Below are positions 57,300 to 64,000 of a DNA stretch of 64,000 nucleotides, piece by piece. Made by a program: the position numbers and the translations under genes. Source of the stretch: Oscillospiraceae bacterium (GTDB taxonomy: Bacteria; Bacillota; Clostridia; Oscillospirales; Oscillospiraceae). Positions within the stretch are counted from its first letter, which is position 1; the number at the start of each line of letters is the position of its first letter. Under the pieces are notes generated by a model. The model saw nothing but the letters and a program-made list of their open reading frames with translations, searched no databases and was not told where the DNA came from. The stretch is taken from assembly GCA_902778115.1 (NCBI GenBank), contig CACYWG010000001.1, forward strand, positions 264,187-328,186. Reading direction: 5' to 3'.

Positions 57300-58207
57300 T
57301 TCACAGCCCTCCTCACTTTTTTCTGCGCCCGGACCTCATCGTTGCCGATGTTGAACAGCGCGCGGATACAGACGATAAAGATCACGCCCACGATGATCAG
57401 GACCACCGCAGAAGCGCTGGCCATGCCGTAGTTGGTGTCCTGCAGCTTTTTGTACATGTACAGCACCATGGTGCTGGTCGTGTTGGCCGGGCCGCCGTTG
57501 GTGAGCATGTAGACCTGCTCGAACTGGCGCAGGCCGAGGACGCTCGCCAGCGTGATGCAGGTGAGCAGAGAGGTGCGCTTGATCAGCGGGATGGTGATAT
57601 AAATGGCCTGCTGAAAATCGGAGGCGCCGTCGATGGTGGCGGCCTCGTAATAGGAGGTGTCGATGGTGGTGATGTCCGCCATCATAATGACCATATAGTA
57701 GCCCACATAGAACACCCAGTAGATCAGCACCGCCGGGAAGGCCGTGTCCACGGTGCCCAGCCAGTCTCTGGCGACGCTGCCGAGGCCGACAGAGCGCAGC
57801 AGGCCGTTGAGCAGGCCGGTATCAGCGCTGTAGATTGCGCGCCACAGGGTGGCCAGCGCGATGCCGGAAATCACCTGCGGGAAGAAGTAGACCGTACGGA
57901 AGAACTTCCAGCCGCGTGGCTTGCGGGAGAGGATGATCGCCATGACCATCGCCAGCGGCACCTGAATAAAGCCGGCCACCAATGCCCAGATGACATTGTT
58001 GATCACCGAGCGGACGAAAGCCTTATCATTGAACAGCTTGGCAAAATTCTGGATATCGGTGAATGAGGCAGTGGAAATGCCGTTCCACTTCAAAAAGCTG
58101 ACCACAACCACATATATCACAGGGATCACAAAGAATACCAGCATAATGATCAGGGCTGGCGCCATAAACGCGGCAAGGGCGCTGCGGTCAGAACGTGTCG
58201 GTTTCAA
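57296..58207 (-). CDS. Sugar ABC transporter permease (MalF type)
   Basis: A 303-residue permease with six membrane segments and the EAA motif SYYEAATIDGASDFQQAIYI followed by TIPLIKR. It is the CUT1-family MalF-like subunit. The start is a TTG with a textbook AAGGAGGTGA site 4 to 5 nt upstream; no ATG lies nearby. It overlaps the second permease gene by 4 nt. A 12-bp hairpin separates it from the binding-protein gene, which should give more binding protein than permease. Confidence 0.93.
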   Translation of the reverse strand: MKPTRSDRSALAAFMAPALIIMLVFFVIPVIYVVVVSFLKWNGISTASFTDIQNFAKLFNDKAFVRSVINNVIWALVAGFIQVPLAMVMAIILSRKPRGWKFFRTVYFFPQVISGIALATLWRAIYSADTGLLNGLLRSVGLGSVARDWLGTVDTAFPAVLIYWVFYVGYYMVIMMADITTIDTSYYEAATIDGASDFQQAIYITIPLIKRTSLLTCITLASVLGLRQFEQVYMLTNGGPANTTSTMVLYMYKKLQDTNYGMASASAVVLIIVGVIFIVCIRALFNIGNDEVRAQKKVRRAVK

Positions 58208-58235
58208 GCTGTCACCTCCTTGTGAGTATTACGCA

Positions 58236-58264
58236 ACAGGGTGCGGTATGGAACCGCACCCTGT
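58236..58264 (-). promoter_or_regulatory. Intergenic hairpin between binding-protein and permease genes
   Basis: ACAGGGTGCGGT, a 5-nt loop and the exact complement, without a U-tract. Such hairpins protect the upstream message end and lower permease expression relative to the binding protein in ABC operons. Confidence 0.75.
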
Positions 58265-58283
58265 AGATTGCTTGTTGTTCAGA

Positions 58284-59564
58284 TCAGGCGGCGTTGTCGA
58301 TGGCGGTCTGGAGCATGTCGACAAAGCCCTGCTCGTCCACTTCACCCAGGACCAGCGCGGAGACCGCAGCCGGGAACTCGGTGGAGAAGGCGGTCGGGAA
58401 GGCGCCGTTCACATGCAGAATGGTGAACTCGGCGCTGTTGGCGACCTCAGTGACCTTCTGGGAGATGACATTGGTGTCGGGGGACGGGGTGTACTTCACG
58501 AAGAACATAGCGCCGGAAGAGAGGGCCAGCTCAGAGACGTGAGTGGGGTCGGTGACGTACTGGAGGAACTTCACGACGGCGGCTTCCTTCGCGGGATCGT
58601 CCTGCTTGGCAGCGGCCAGGAAGCCCTGGACGGTGGTCACGAGACCGCCGTTGCCCTTGCCATCGCCGTAGCTCGGGTTGACAGCGACTTCGCACTCGTC
58701 GGCAAGCAGCTTGCCGTCAACGGCGTTGTCTTCCTTATAGAAGTTGGCGATCCACCAGGGTCCGTTGAGGTAAATGGCGGTGTCGCGGCCGATGAAGTGA
58801 CCGTTCACGTCGCCGGCGGTGGCGGAAACGGCGCCGTCAAAGGTGTAGTCATACATCTGCTTGAGGACCTTCGCAGCTTCCACGAAGGCGGGATCCTTCA
58901 GGCCGTTGGCATAGACGTCCTTGCCGCCGATGGCTTCAACGATCAGGGAGTACCACAGCATGGAGGACCAGGCATTATCACCGGCCATCTGACCCATGGC
59001 GTTGATGCCGTTGGCCTTGCAGTCCTCGCAGAACTGGAAGAACTCGTCATAGGTGGCGGGGAAATGATCCCAGCCGGCCTTTTCGAAGAGGGTCTTATTG
59101 TAGATTGGGGTGAACACAGCACTCTCAAAGGGCAGAATGCTGACCTTGCCGTCCACGCTCCAGGCGTCAAAGGCGCCGTCGGTGAAGTTCTTGCCCCAGC
59201 CGGCGTCCAGATACGGGGTCAGGTCCATGAACTTGCCGGACTCGGCATAGGCCTTGATATCAAAGGTGGTATCGAGGATGCAGACGTCAGGCGCGGAGCC
59301 GGTGGTGATGGTGGTGCGGATCTTGTCGCGGTAGGCCTGATAGTCGGTCTGCTCTTCGACGACGACCTTGATGGCGCCGGCGTTCTCGGCGTTAAAGGCC
59401 TCGATCAGCTTTCCCATGTACTCAGCCTTGGAGTCGGTGCCGACCCAAATGCTGGGGAAGTTGATGACGATCTCGCCGGTCTGGGCAGGAGCAGCCTGCT
59501 GGCCGCAGGCGGCCAGAGCAAAAACCATAACCAGAGCCAGAAGCAGTGCGATCAGTTTCTTCAT
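58284..59564 (-). CDS. Sugar-binding lipoprotein of an ABC transporter
   Basis: A 426-residue extracellular solute-binding protein (family 1, CUT1). The signal peptide LIALLLALVMVFALAAC ends in a lipobox with cysteine at about residue 20. The mature protein shows typical segments such as FNAENAGAIKVVVEEQTDYQ, AYAESGKFMDLTPYLDAGWG and KDVYANGLKDPAFVEAAKVL. The ATG at 59564 is chosen because AGGAG lies 7 nt upstream; an ATG two codons earlier is too close. A sigma-A promoter and an operator-like repeat precede it. The ligand is probably a sugar or glycoside; sulfoquinovosyl glycerol fits the neighbours. Confidence 0.93.
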   Translation of the reverse strand: MKKLIALLLALVMVFALAACGQQAAPAQTGEIVINFPSIWVGTDSKAEYMGKLIEAFNAENAGAIKVVVEEQTDYQAYRDKIRTTITTGSAPDVCILDTTFDIKAYAESGKFMDLTPYLDAGWGKNFTDGAFDAWSVDGKVSILPFESAVFTPIYNKTLFEKAGWDHFPATYDEFFQFCEDCKANGINAMGQMAGDNAWSSMLWYSLIVEAIGGKDVYANGLKDPAFVEAAKVLKQMYDYTFDGAVSATAGDVNGHFIGRDTAIYLNGPWWIANFYKEDNAVDGKLLADECEVAVNPSYGDGKGNGGLVTTVQGFLAAAKQDDPAKEAAVVKFLQYVTDPTHVSELALSSGAMFFVKYTPSPDTNVISQKVTEVANSAEFTILHVNGAFPTAFSTEFPAAVSALVLGEVDEQGFVDMLQTAIDNAA

Positions 59565-59582
59565 TTCCATTCTCCTTTTTAA

Positions 59583-59595
59583 TTAACGTTGTTAA
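59583..59595. promoter_or_regulatory. Operator-like inverted repeat before the binding-protein gene
   Basis: TTAAC-GTT-GTTAA lies between the promoter and the ribosome site of the binding-protein gene. Short symmetric sites here are typical for LacI-type or GntR-type regulators. The regulator is not encoded in the window. Confidence 0.5.
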
Positions 59596-59628
59596 TCAAC
59601 TTGCCACAAAAAAATGCAGCTTGTGTAT

Positions 59629-59657
59629 ATTATAGGGAAATGTTTCAAATTTGTAAA
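59629..59657 (-). promoter_or_regulatory. Sigma-A promoter of the sugar ABC transporter operon
   Basis: On the minus strand TTTACA (59652-59657), 17 nt and a perfect TATAAT (59629-59634). It lies between the GH31 terminator and the operator-like repeat, so the transporter is transcribed separately from the GH31 gene. Confidence 0.78.
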
Positions 59658-59718
59658 GCAAATACATAGCGTGTATTTGTAGATTTTCCGCCATCTTTTT
59701 TAGGCAAACTGACGAACA

Positions 59719-59754
59719 AAAAAGTCAGAATGATAAAAATCATTCTGACTTTTT
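59719..59754 (-). terminator. Terminator of the GH31 gene
   Basis: AAAAAGTCAGAATGAT, loop AAAA, then the complement ending in a T-tract, 12 nt after the GH31 stop codon. Confidence 0.93.
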
Positions 59755-59765
59755 GTCGAATTTGA

Positions 59766-61763
59766 TCAGATTTCCTGTGCGACTGTCTGAAAAACACGGC
59801 TCCAGTCCGATCCCTCGCGCCAGAACACCGGGGGCTGTCCGATCGGAGCCGGGACGCTGGTCTCGCCGCCTGAAAACCGCTTCCCGCTCCACAGATGGAT
59901 CCAGTCACCCTCCGGCAGCCAAAGGCTGCGGCTTTCTTCTCCGGGCTTGACCACCGGAGCAACCAGCACATCTTCGCCAAGGAGATAGCTGTAGAGTCTG
60001 TGATCATAGGCGCGCGGCTCATCGGGCGCCGCCAGGAACAGCGGACGCATCACCGGCAGTCCCCTGTCTGCATTTTCCTGCACGCAGTGGCGCAGATAAG
60101 GCAGCAGCGCATCGTGGATACGGGTCAGCCGGGCGGCAGCGGCGATCAGATCCTCGCTGTCATACAGCTGCACGTTGCTGTCGGGCCGGTTCCCCTCATG
60201 GGTGCGCATGACCGGCGTGAAGCAGGCAAATTCCAGCCAGCGCAGCAGAAGCTCCTTATCTCTCTTCAAGTGGAAAAGCGTTGTATAGCCGCCGATATCG
60301 CAGCTGTGCAGGCCGAAGCCGCTCATGCCGAGGCTCAGTGCCGCCGTGATCACGGAAGGCAGGCCGTCGTCTTCCGACCAGTCGACGCACTGATCGCCCG
60401 CCCAGGTAAGGGTGGAGTATCTCTGGCTCCCGGCGGCGCCGGCGCGCATGAAGAATACGCAGTCGCCCAGCAGCCCGGCCTCTTCCACCGCCTCGCGGTT
60501 GCACTTGGCCCAGAGCATGGGCCAGGCGTTGTGCAGCTGCTTTCCGCTGCCGCCGAAGCACACGGCGTCCGCCGGCAGGTATTCGCCGAAATCCGCCATC
60601 CAGCCCCGAAAGCCCAGGCCGATCAGGTTGGTTTTGATGACGTTTTTATACCAGTCAAAGGCCGCCGGCATCGTCAGATCCACGACGCCGCAGTCATATT
60701 CGCCGAAATCGAACAGATACTCGCTGCCGTCTGCTCTGCGGACAAAGTAGCCCTTCTCCCGGGCCTCGGCAAACAGCACGCCGCCCTCCACCAGATAGGG
60801 GTTGATATAGCCCATCCAGGCGGTGCCGCGATCCTCGGCGATCACGCGGTCAAGCTCCGGATACAGCTCGCGGTTCCAGCGCCAGTCCCACTGCAGACGC
60901 TTTCCGAAGGAGGTGACGCGGCGTCCCTCCCAATCCTGGATCCAGACCGCCGAGATATCCATGCCGCCGTCTTTGCAGCGCTTTTCCAGCGCCGTCGCAC
61001 GCTCGGTGCCGCCCTGTACGCCCAGCCACAGGCCTTTCATGGCCCAGTCCGGGAGCATCGGCTGGCGGCCGAGATGAGCCGTCAGCTTCTCCAGCAGCGC
61101 CTCATAGCTGTCGGCCGCGCCGAAGACCAGCCTCGCTTCGCTGCTCCACACGGCGATCTCGTGAAAGTCCGGCTCGCGCAGATCCAGCTCGGCGTACTCA
61201 TAGTTTTCCAGATGGACAAAGAAGCGTCTGGAAGAAATCAGCGTCGGCTGGGGGAAGAAGGTGGTGTAGTAGTCCCCGCCGCTGCCGTCCAGCGCGTCGG
61301 CGAGTCTCGTGACCTCCGTCAGCTTATTGCGGCCCACGCCCTGCTCGCGCGTCCAGATCGGCCAGAGCCGTCCGCGCAGATCCAGGGCGGAAAACTGCTC
61401 GCCGCCGCCGGTCAGGTGCTCCCCCTCCTCCGCCGCCAGGCGGATCCAGAGGCGGTTGGCGCTCGGGTCGGCATGCTGCAGCGTGAGGAAGAGCAGGCCG
61501 TCCCGCTCCTGCGCCTTCAGGCAGAGCTCTCCGGCCAGATCCGGATGGGAAAAGCGCAGGCATCCCCCTTCCGTCGACGTCAGGCGCAGGGCCAGACGTT
61601 CGTCGATCCGGTCACGGATATCAAAATTACCGCGGTACATGCGGATATTCTCGCAGCCGCGGCCGCAAAAGAGCGCCGGCGCCTCCGGGCTGTGCCGGAG
61701 CAGAAGACGGCCATCCAGCCAAAGGCTGACGGCGGCATTCCCTTCGGGACGAATCTCAAACAT
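59766..61763 (-). CDS. yihQ: GH31 sulfoquinovosidase (YihQ-like)
   Basis: A 665-residue GH31 alpha-glycosidase of the YihQ group. The nucleophile aspartate D391 lies in WMADFGEYLP and the acid/base D457 in TWAGDQCVDW. The residues that recognise the sulfonate in E. coli YihQ, as I recall them Q288, R301, W304 and Y508, correspond to Q276 (WIQDW), R289 and W292 (FGKRLQW) and Y493 (GGYTT) here, all conserved. The enzyme should release sulfoquinovose from sulfoquinovosyl glycerol derived from plant sulfolipid. There is no signal peptide, so it acts after uptake, presumably by the adjacent ABC transporter. GGAG precedes the ATG. Ordinary alpha-glucosidase activity is less likely. Confidence 0.85.
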   Translation of the reverse strand: MFEIRPEGNAAVSLWLDGRLLLRHSPEAPALFCGRGCENIRMYRGNFDIRDRIDERLALRLTSTEGGCLRFSHPDLAGELCLKAQERDGLLFLTLQHADPSANRLWIRLAAEEGEHLTGGGEQFSALDLRGRLWPIWTREQGVGRNKLTEVTRLADALDGSGGDYYTTFFPQPTLISSRRFFVHLENYEYAELDLREPDFHEIAVWSSEARLVFGAADSYEALLEKLTAHLGRQPMLPDWAMKGLWLGVQGGTERATALEKRCKDGGMDISAVWIQDWEGRRVTSFGKRLQWDWRWNRELYPELDRVIAEDRGTAWMGYINPYLVEGGVLFAEAREKGYFVRRADGSEYLFDFGEYDCGVVDLTMPAAFDWYKNVIKTNLIGLGFRGWMADFGEYLPADAVCFGGSGKQLHNAWPMLWAKCNREAVEEAGLLGDCVFFMRAGAAGSQRYSTLTWAGDQCVDWSEDDGLPSVITAALSLGMSGFGLHSCDIGGYTTLFHLKRDKELLLRWLEFACFTPVMRTHEGNRPDSNVQLYDSEDLIAAAARLTRIHDALLPYLRHCVQENADRGLPVMRPLFLAAPDEPRAYDHRLYSYLLGEDVLVAPVVKPGEESRSLWLPEGDWIHLWSGKRFSGGETSVPAPIGQPPVFWREGSDWSRVFQTVAQEI

Positions 61764-61795
61764 GGCGATCTCCTTATTATTCTCTCAAAGACAGA

Positions 61796-62419
61796 TTATT
61801 CATTATACCAGGCGTCTTTGTTTTCGCTGTCCTGCCCGGCGGTATAGATCCGGAATACCGGCTCGATGGTCAGGCTCATCAGCAGCGCGAACACGCCGGG
61901 CAGCAGCGGCAGGATCTGCGGCAGCAGCCAGCTGATGGCGAGAAACAGCGCCAGCTCCCCTGCCAGGATCAGCGTCCTGCCCAGATACCGCACCGTCAGG
62001 AAGCAGACGAATTTCAGGCTTCCGACGAAGGAATTGGAAAAGCGGGAGATATAGGCGAACATCCAGGGAAAGCTCAGTGCCGCGGGCAGCGAGAGGATCC
62101 CGCTGAAAGCGGAGAGCACGCCGCCGGAAGGCAGTCCCATGTGCCTGTATGCGTAAAAATCAAACGCCGCCAGGCCGAACACGGCCAGATACAGCAGCCA
62201 CACCAGAAAGCTCTGCCGGAAATTCCGGCGAAAGCCTGTGAAAAACACCTTCGTCAGCTGTCCGCGCTCGTGCCGGATGCGCTTGACCGTCGCATAATAC
62301 AGCGCCGTGGCAGCCGGCCCCAGCGTCAGGACAGGGAGCGAGCACAGCAGCCACAGGATCCCGACATAGACAATGTCCATGACAGCGCCCAGCGCGGTTT
62401 TCAGCTTGGATTCTTTCAT
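61796..62419 (-). CDS. YesL-like (DUF624) membrane protein
   Basis: A 207-residue membrane protein with five predicted segments and the DUF624/YesL N-terminus LWLLCSLPVLTLGPAATALY, then YATVKRIRHERG. The family is common next to carbohydrate ABC transporters in Firmicutes, and its function is unknown. It lies between the isomerase-like gene and the GH31 gene, all on the minus strand with gaps of 30-40 nt, and is likely part of the same transcript. Confidence 0.88.
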   Translation of the reverse strand: MKESKLKTALGAVMDIVYVGILWLLCSLPVLTLGPAATALYYATVKRIRHERGQLTKVFFTGFRRNFRQSFLVWLLYLAVFGLAAFDFYAYRHMGLPSGGVLSAFSGILSLPAALSFPWMFAYISRFSNSFVGSLKFVCFLTVRYLGRTLILAGELALFLAISWLLPQILPLLPGVFALLMSLTIEPVFRIYTAGQDSENKDAWYNE

Positions 62420-62458
62420 GGGCTTTCTCTCCCGCTTCGTTATTTACAGTATCTCCGT

Positions 62459-63805
62459 TCAGTATTTGCAGACCTCAAAGCCGAACATATCGGCCAGCGC
62501 CTCCAGCGTCTGGGCGTGGCGGCCCTTCATGACGACGAAGTGAGGCTCGAAGCCGTCGAGCACGCTCTTCTCGACAACGCTGCGGCTGTCGGAATCGGTC
62601 TTGACGACGATGGAGGTCCCAATAAACTGCCGGGGCTTGTCCAGCGCTTCGCCCTCGGTGATGAAGAAGCGTAAGCTGCCGTCCGGCTCACGGCCGATGC
62701 GGAAGACCGTGGCCTCAGGGAAGGCCTCGCAGCCGAAGTTCATCGCCGGGCCGATCTTGCGGTTGGGATGCACGCCGATCTCGGCGCCGGTGTCCTTCCG
62801 GGCCAGGCCGCAGGCGGCGGCGCCGCAGTGCCAGAAGGTCACGGTATTCTCGCCCTCGTCCAGCGACACGGGATCGCCGAAGAAGACCGGCTCGCCCGAA
62901 AGCTGCATGCCGATCCACATGGACAGCGCCCCGTAAATATCCGCTTCGCAGGCGGCGGCCACGCCGTCGTCGTTGAGAAGGCTCAGCACGGTGCAGACCG
63001 GAGTGCCAAAGGCCGTGAAGAAATCCGGCCAGCAGCGGGAGGCCAGCGCGCCGATCCCATGGCTGCGGACGTACTCGGTATAGGCCTTGTACAGTCTGGC
63101 ATGATCCAGGCGGTTGTGCTCCGGCGTCTTGTCCAGGCCGCAGGTCATGCAGGCGGTCTTGTTCAGGTACTCGGCGCACTCCTCGTCGGTATAGCCCTTG
63201 GCCATATCGATGAGCTCCCTGGCCTCAATGGCCTCCAGCTCCACGCCGAATACGTTCATCAGCTCGCTGTCCAGCGCGCGGCCGAAGCCGAAGCCCTGGG
63301 GCGTATGTCCCACGGCGGACATTTTGAGCTGACGCATGGCATGCTTGACGCGGGCGGCTGCCGTGCAGGCGCGGACAGCGCGAATGACAGCCTCTTCCTC
63401 GGGGCTGCCGAAGACATAGGAGAAGGGGCGGTAATCGAAGGCCCGCAGCGTATTGGCGGCGGAGTAGGCACCGGTCAGGGAATTGAGGCGCAGACGGCCG
63501 CCGTCGATCACGGGCTCCCGCAGCGTCCAGAGCAGCACCGGGCAGTCAAAGCGGCGCAGCACCTCGGACATGTAGGCGGCGTTGGCAAAGGTCAGGTTCT
63601 GAAAGACGATCAGGCTCGGCTGCAGCTCCTGCAGATATGCGCGAAGCTTGTCCAGCGAAAGCAGCATCTCCTCCGGGCAGACGAAGCTTTCGTCCACGCT
63701 TCTGAGCATTTTTACGCTGCGCTCGAACTGATCCTGCGCGCTTTCCAGATGAAAGGTCGGCACACCGACAGGGACATAGACCGGGGAAAAGGGCTTGCTG
63801 TTCAT
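62459..63805 (-). CDS. L-fucose/L-arabinose isomerase-like sugar isomerase
   Basis: A 448-residue protein with the fold features of the L-fucose isomerase-like group: Rossmann strands in LIVFQNLTFANAAYMSEVLR and CPVLLWTLREP, SAVGHTPQGFGFG with GVELEAIEARELID, a central CMTCGLDK region, and the C-terminal TFWHCGAAACGLA and EGEALDKPRQFIG blocks. These enzymes interconvert aldoses and ketoses with a metal. The start at 63805 has GGGAGGAAG upstream; an ATG 15 nt earlier lacks one. Encoded with a sulfoquinovosidase and a sugar transporter, it may isomerise sulfoquinovose to its ketose, but this is inference. Confidence 0.75.
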   Translation of the reverse strand: MNSKPFSPVYVPVGVPTFHLESAQDQFERSVKMLRSVDESFVCPEEMLLSLDKLRAYLQELQPSLIVFQNLTFANAAYMSEVLRRFDCPVLLWTLREPVIDGGRLRLNSLTGAYSAANTLRAFDYRPFSYVFGSPEEEAVIRAVRACTAAARVKHAMRQLKMSAVGHTPQGFGFGRALDSELMNVFGVELEAIEARELIDMAKGYTDEECAEYLNKTACMTCGLDKTPEHNRLDHARLYKAYTEYVRSHGIGALASRCWPDFFTAFGTPVCTVLSLLNDDGVAAACEADIYGALSMWIGMQLSGEPVFFGDPVSLDEGENTVTFWHCGAAACGLARKDTGAEIGVHPNRKIGPAMNFGCEAFPEATVFRIGREPDGSLRFFITEGEALDKPRQFIGTSIVVKTDSDSRSVVEKSVLDGFEPHFVVMKGRHAQTLEALADMFGFEVCKY

Positions 63806-63879
63806 AGATCTTCCTCCCATGAATTATTAAACTTTGGAAACTATCATAGCCTTGCCTTTGCTTTCTGTCAATAATAATA

Positions 63880-63908
63880 TTGACATTTTCCGTATATAGC
63901 GGTAAACT
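63880..63908 (+). promoter_or_regulatory. Sigma-A promoter of the truncated plus-strand gene
   Basis: TTGACA (63880-63885, perfect), 17 nt and TAAACT (63903-63908). It directs transcription out of the right edge, divergent to the isomerase-like gene. Confidence 0.7.
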
Positions 63909-63921
63909 GGATTTAGTTAAA

Positions 63922-63937
63922 CTATTTAATTAAATAG
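63922..63937. promoter_or_regulatory. 16-bp perfect palindrome, probable operator
   Basis: CTATTTAATTAAATAG is fully self-complementary and sits between the promoter (-10 at 63903-63908) and the ribosome site at 63940-63944. A repressor bound here would block the plus-strand gene. A looser copy of TTAAAC-type sequence occurs near 63825-63832, close to the start of the isomerase-like gene. Confidence 0.6.
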
Positions 63938-63953
63938 CAGGAGGATGAAAGCA

Positions 63954-64000
63954 TTGGATCGCGATCTCAGAGAAATCTGCAAGGATATCCGCTGTGATAT
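63954..64000 (+). CDS. Truncated gene, N-terminus only
   Basis: Only about 15 residues are visible, reading (M)DRDLREICKDIRCD from a TTG at 63954. GGAGG directly touches an upstream ATG (63945), which is too close, but lies 9 nt from the TTG, so the TTG is the better start. The helix with ICKDIRCD resembles the N-terminus of small-subunit transketolases (a pattern of LR..A..IR.DIL), but fifteen residues are too few to decide. A transketolase would fit a transketolase-dependent sulfoglycolysis cluster. Confidence 0.4.
   Translation, partial: MDRDLREICKDIRCD

Overview
The window suggests a strictly anaerobic, endospore-forming Gram-positive bacterium of the Clostridia, probably an Oscillospirales-type gut commensal. 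The reasons are the moderately GC-rich coding sequence with strong AGGAGG-type ribosome sites, frequent TTG/GTG starts, canonical TTGACA/TATAAT promoters, a SpoIIQ-like M23 protein behind a sigma-F-like promoter, a SleB-type cell wall hydrolase, and capsule enzymes with tyrosine-rich BY-kinase tails and CpsB-type phosphatase. The genus cannot be fixed from the sequence alone.

Region 1 (1-3130, all minus strand) holds a D-2-hydroxyacid dehydrogenase cut by the window edge, an M29 aminopeptidase and a membrane-anchored metallophosphoesterase. Region 2 (about 3168-39274, minus strand) is one very large surface-polysaccharide locus. It reads from a promoter near 39.3 kb: ABC exporter/flippase, CpsB-type phosphatase, an anchored accessory protein, two BY-kinase/chain-length proteins, and the initiating sugar-phosphate transferase. 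It continues with an aldolase/dehydrogenase pair, an asparagine-synthase-like enzyme, about a dozen glycosyltransferases, three LicD proteins, a Stealth protein, an EpsG-type polymerase, an acyltransferase, a CDP-X-like activation module (nucleotidyltransferase, HAD phosphatase, racemase), a Wzm/Wzt exporter and a pyruvyl transferase with its iron-sulfur partner. The locus carries at least three decayed genes (pyruvyl transferase, TagD-type cytidylyltransferase, metallophosphoesterase), and the Wzt gene shows a sharp base-composition break between its two domains, so it has been rebuilt by recombination. The product is most likely a heavily phosphodiester-decorated polymer.

Region 3 (39413-47417, minus strand) is the most unusual. 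A 1666-residue secreted repeat protein is followed by a 90-residue peptide of unknown type, a perfect 14-bp hairpin, an HprK-like kinase, a PqqD-like peptide-binding protein, a small acidic lipoprotein and a PF14907-like nucleotidyltransferase. This looks like an uncharacterised peptide- or protein-modification system; parts of the set occur in some lasso-peptide clusters, but no leader peptidase is present here.

Region 4 (47418-56264) is mixed housekeeping: SpoIIQ-like protein, tRNA-Met and tRNA-Glu, a highly structured repeat element built from the tRNA-Glu 3' end, a TraB/GumN lipoprotein, a glycerol-1-phosphate dehydrogenase, an unknown membrane protein, a SleB-like hydrolase, an M28 peptidase, an isoprenylcysteine-methyltransferase-like protein and an alpha/beta hydrolase.

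Region 5 (56383-64000) is a sugar-uptake cluster: two ABC permeases, a binding lipoprotein, a GH31 enzyme with the sulfoquinovose-recognition residues of YihQ, a YesL-like protein and an L-fucose-isomerase-like protein. A divergent gene with an operator-like palindrome is cut by the right edge. It is best read as a sulfoquinovose-utilisation locus whose remaining genes lie beyond the window.
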